A DNA stretch of 8,912 nucleotides from Bryobacteraceae bacterium (GTDB lineage Bacteria > Acidobacteriota > Terriglobia > Bryobacterales > Bryobacteraceae): assembly GCA_025929455.1 (NCBI GenBank), contig JAICMB010000107.1, positions 1 through 8,912 on the forward strand. The letters are read 5' to 3'. Within the stretch, counting starts at the first letter, position 1. The number at the start of each line of letters is the position of its first letter. Below the pieces are notes generated by a model, which worked only from the letters and a program-made list of their open reading frames with translations, searched no databases and was not told the DNA's origin. This document shows, piece after piece, positions 7,654-8,912 of the stretch. A program made the translations under genes and the position numbers.

Positions 7654-7929
7654 CTACCGCCAGTCCTGCGCCCCGTGCCAGACGCGAAGAATCTGAACGG
7701 CTTCCGGCTGCGTCAGCCGGTAAACGACGACATAGGGTGAAATCACGAGTTCCCGCGTTCCCTGTTCGATGCCGGGCCTGCCGGTGTGCGGATGTCACCG
7801 CATGTCTTGGATGGCCTCGTATATTCTGCGGCACACGCGATTGGCGGTGGCGAGATTGCGCTGCTGCTCAATGCGCTGGGAAATGGTTTTGAGGTTCTGA
7901 AGAGCTCTTTGCGTCCAGCGAACCTGCAT
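7654..7929 (-). pseudogene. ParE/RelE-family toxin interrupted by an in-frame TGA
   Basis: Read from ATG 7929, this frame gives a full ParE-like toxin of 91 positions with one stop. Residues 1-44 begin MQVRWTQRALQNLKTISQ and run to AIQDMR; TGA follows at 7795-7797 (codon 45). The frame then continues as HPHTGRPGIEQGTRELVI, SPYVVVYRLTQPEAVQI, LRVWHGAQDWR, ending at TAG 7654-7656. The elements W5, the GRPG turn, GTREL, YVVVYR and IL-RVWHGAQ-W are typical of the ParE/RelE superfamily, whose members poison gyrase or cleave mRNA. CGA-to-TGA, a single transition at a CpG, would explain the stop, since relatives often have a basic residue before HP-TGRPG. The ATG overlaps the antitoxin TAA by one base (TAATG), the classic coupled arrangement. 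Without readthrough the product is a 44-residue stub lacking the core sheet, so the toxin is probably inactive. Confidence 0.85.
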
Positions 7930-8153
7930 TAGGAGCGTTCCCGCTCCTCCAGCCACAGACGCACTTCCTCATCATCAACAAGCTCGCCCCGGTCGGCTTC
8001 TGCAATACCGTCACGCACAGCAGCGCGGAATTTCGCCTGCTGTTCCAGAACGCGGGCTATCGTCTCTTCCACTACCTGCGCGGCGTCCTTGCCTTCGCTC
8101 GCGGCAAACTGCTTAAGCTGCGCTTCCTGTTCCGGTGTGAAATGCACTTCCAT
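7929..8153 (-). CDS. ParD-like ribbon-helix-helix antitoxin
   Basis: A 74-residue acidic protein. The N-terminus (MEVHFTPEQEAQLKQFAASE, then GKDAAQVVEETIARVLEQQ) fits a ribbon-helix-helix DNA-binding fold: one beta strand, then two helices. The C-terminal third (AVRDGIAEADRGELVDDEEV, then RLWLEERERS) is a charged helix typical of the toxin-wrapping part of ParD-type antitoxins. It precedes the ParE-like frame with a one-base stop/start overlap. Antitoxins of this kind usually repress their own operon, alone or with toxin, and neutralise the toxin by binding it. The reading frame is intact although the toxin frame is not. GAAGG lies four bases before the ATG, a rather short spacing. I do not assign a gene symbol because ParD and other ribbon-helix-helix antitoxins are hard to separate by eye. 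Confidence 0.85.
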   Translation of the reverse strand: MEVHFTPEQEAQLKQFAASEGKDAAQVVEETIARVLEQQAKFRAAVRDGIAEADRGELVDDEEVRLWLEERERS

Positions 8154-8162
8154 GACGCCTTC

Positions 8163-8191
8163 AGGGTAGAGGGCGCAGCCGGTTCTGTCAA
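8163..8191 (-). promoter_or_regulatory. Candidate sigma70-type promoter of the toxin-antitoxin operon
   Basis: On the minus strand a perfect -35 TTGACA (8186-8191) is followed after exactly 17 bases by TACCCT (8163-8168), a weak -10 that keeps the T1, A2 and T6 positions. The -10 ends nine bases before the antitoxin ATG at 8153, so the transcript would have a leader of only two or three bases and be nearly leaderless. The -35 abuts the 16-bp tandem repeat, which would suit an operator. Confidence 0.5.
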
Positions 8192-8222
8192 TGGCGCCGG
8201 ATGTCGATGGCGCCGGATGTCG
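8191..8222. repeat. Tandem duplication of a 16-bp unit upstream of the antitoxin promoter
   Basis: Two exact copies of ATGGCGCCGGATGTCG lie head to tail at 8191-8206 and 8207-8222, followed by a further ATG. Each contains the palindrome GGCGCC. On the minus strand the units (CGACATCCGGCGCCAT) run straight into the -35 region, whose TGACA resembles a third, diverged start of the unit. The position between the permease stop and the antitoxin start suits an antitoxin operator, but a simple slippage repeat is equally possible. Confidence 0.75.
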
Positions 8223-8240
8223 ATGCTCCCCGGCGACGGC

Positions 8241-8784
8241 TCAGATCACGTCCGCAAAACTCTTCCGCAACTTGTGGAAGATTGCGAACCCCGTGATGAA
8301 CACCGCCGCGGCTAGCAGGAACAGAGCCGCGAGCGGTCCCGCCGCAGGCGCGTGGCCTTGTAACAGAACATCGCGGTACGCGCGAACCAGCACGAACAGC
8401 GGATTTTTCGTCAGCAGCGGCATCAACGCCGGCGGCAGACTGCTCTCCGGATAGCAGATCGGAGTCACGAAGAACCACAGCGTCAGCACGAATCCCGTAA
8501 TCTGCGCGAGGTCGCGCACGAACACACCGAGCGCCGCAAGCAGCCAGCACAGCCCGAGCGTGAACAGCAATTGCGGCACCAATAACACCGGCAACCATAG
8601 CGCCGTCGCGGGTACGCCGCCGCGCAACGCAAGCAGCAGAACCAGAAAAACGCCGAGCGCGAACAGTTCCGTCACGATGCCCGACACGGCGTAATTCACC
8701 GGCAGCGTCTCCACCGGGAACACCAGCTTCTTCACGAAATTGCGGTGCTCTATGATCGAGGCGGGAGAGCGCCCCGCCGCCTCG
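8241..8784 (-). repeat. Direct repeat, right (intact) copy of permease sequence
   Basis: This is the counterpart of 6759-7104. The segment 8482-8682 aligns without gaps to 6809-7009. Intact positions about 8291-8481 have no counterpart in the left copy. Confidence 0.85.
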
Positions 8785-8912
8785 CTGAACGCCAGCCACG
8801 GCAGCATTCCGGCCAGAAAATACAGCACGAACCCCGACGACGAGGTGTCTTCGCCGAAGCGCGCGCGCAGCACCACGCCGAACACAAACCAGTACGTCAG
8901 CATCAACAGCAA
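8241..8912 (-). CDS. ABC-2 type permease of polysaccharide/O-antigen export type (5' end beyond window)
   Basis: The C-terminal 223 residues of an inner-membrane permease that would pair with an ATP-binding subunit to export a polysaccharide or lipid-linked glycan. The frame runs off the window edge; its first codon here is TTG inside a hydrophobic helix, so it is not a real start. Membrane segments lie at about residues 1-16, 27-44, 76-96, 104-133, 138-154 and 193-213. The cytoplasmic-loop motif EHRNFVKKLVFPVETLPV at 55-72 and NPLFVLVRAYRDVLL at 170-184 are characteristic of the Wzm/TagG-like branch of the ABC-2 family. It ends HKLRKSFADVI. No disabling changes are visible here. A decayed copy lies at 6759-7115. 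The ATPase partner is not in the window and may lie beyond the right edge or elsewhere. Confidence 0.9.
   Translation of the reverse strand: MLLMLTYWFVFGVVLRARFGEDTSSSGFVLYFLAGMLPWLAFSEAAGRSPASIIEHRNFVKKLVFPVETLPVNYAVSGIVTELFALGVFLVLLLALRGGVPATALWLPVLLVPQLLFTLGLCWLLAALGVFVRDLAQITGFVLTLWFFVTPICYPESSLPPALMPLLTKNPLFVLVRAYRDVLLQGHAPAAGPLAALFLLAAAVFITGFAIFHKLRKSFADVI

Noticed and set aside
7604..7834. A 76-codon minus-strand frame over the toxin region
   Set aside because: It is an out-of-frame shadow. The neighbouring frame with one TGA carries all the ParE family motifs.
8188..8799. A 203-codon minus-strand frame overlapping the permease
   Set aside because: It is an R/G/A-rich alternative frame of the intact permease. 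Its end resembles the end of the decayed copy's frame only because the underlying DNA is homologous.
1..8912. tRNA, rRNA, CRISPR arrays, riboswitches and insertion-sequence ends
   Set aside because: I found no cloverleaf-like segment, regularly spaced repeats, transposase frame or terminal inverted repeats. The decay zone carries no visible IS remnant.

Overview
The window reads as GC-rich chromosomal DNA from a member of the Acidobacteriota, probably close to the Solibacter/Bryobacter group. The main evidence is the roughly 1075-residue Oar-like TonB-dependent receptor with an N-terminal carboxypeptidase-regulatory-like domain and the plug motif LPLNGRD, a family strongly expanded in that phylum. 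The style of the TPR and dGTPase proteins agrees. This placement is inferred from protein style; no rRNA or other marker gene is present.

Layout. (a) 43-1880, + strand: a membrane-anchored TPR protein, then a dGTPase-like HD phosphohydrolase that overlaps it by 4 bases (GTGA). (b) 1877-5104, - strand: the TonB-dependent receptor, convergent with dgt; the two stop codons share one TTAA tetranucleotide. (c) 5155-6741, + strand: a Tat-exported protein resembling a TIM-barrel glycoside hydrolase, divergent from the receptor across about 50 bases. Receptor and hydrolase-like protein may work together at the cell envelope on glycans, but only adjacency supports that. (d) 6742-7653: about 900 bases with no intact gene. 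It holds a decayed copy of an ABC-2 permease (- strand), the C-terminal half of a broken tsaB (+ strand), and a short stretch echoing the hydrolase gene. (e) 7654-8240, - strand: a ParD/ParE-type toxin-antitoxin operon. The antitoxin is intact and the toxin is interrupted by an in-frame TGA. A good candidate promoter and a 16-bp tandem repeat lie upstream. (f) 8241-8912, - strand: an ABC-2 polysaccharide-export-type permease cut by the window edge; it is the intact relative of the decayed copy in (d).

The left 6.7 kb is tightly packed and looks functional. The right 2.2 kb looks like a recombination and decay zone: duplicated permease sequence flanks a tsaB remnant and a toxin-antitoxin pair whose toxin appears dead. 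I found no clearly novel multi-gene system. The most unusual points are the nonsense-interrupted toxin beside an intact antitoxin, the tandem repeat abutting its promoter, and the cluster of gene fossils.
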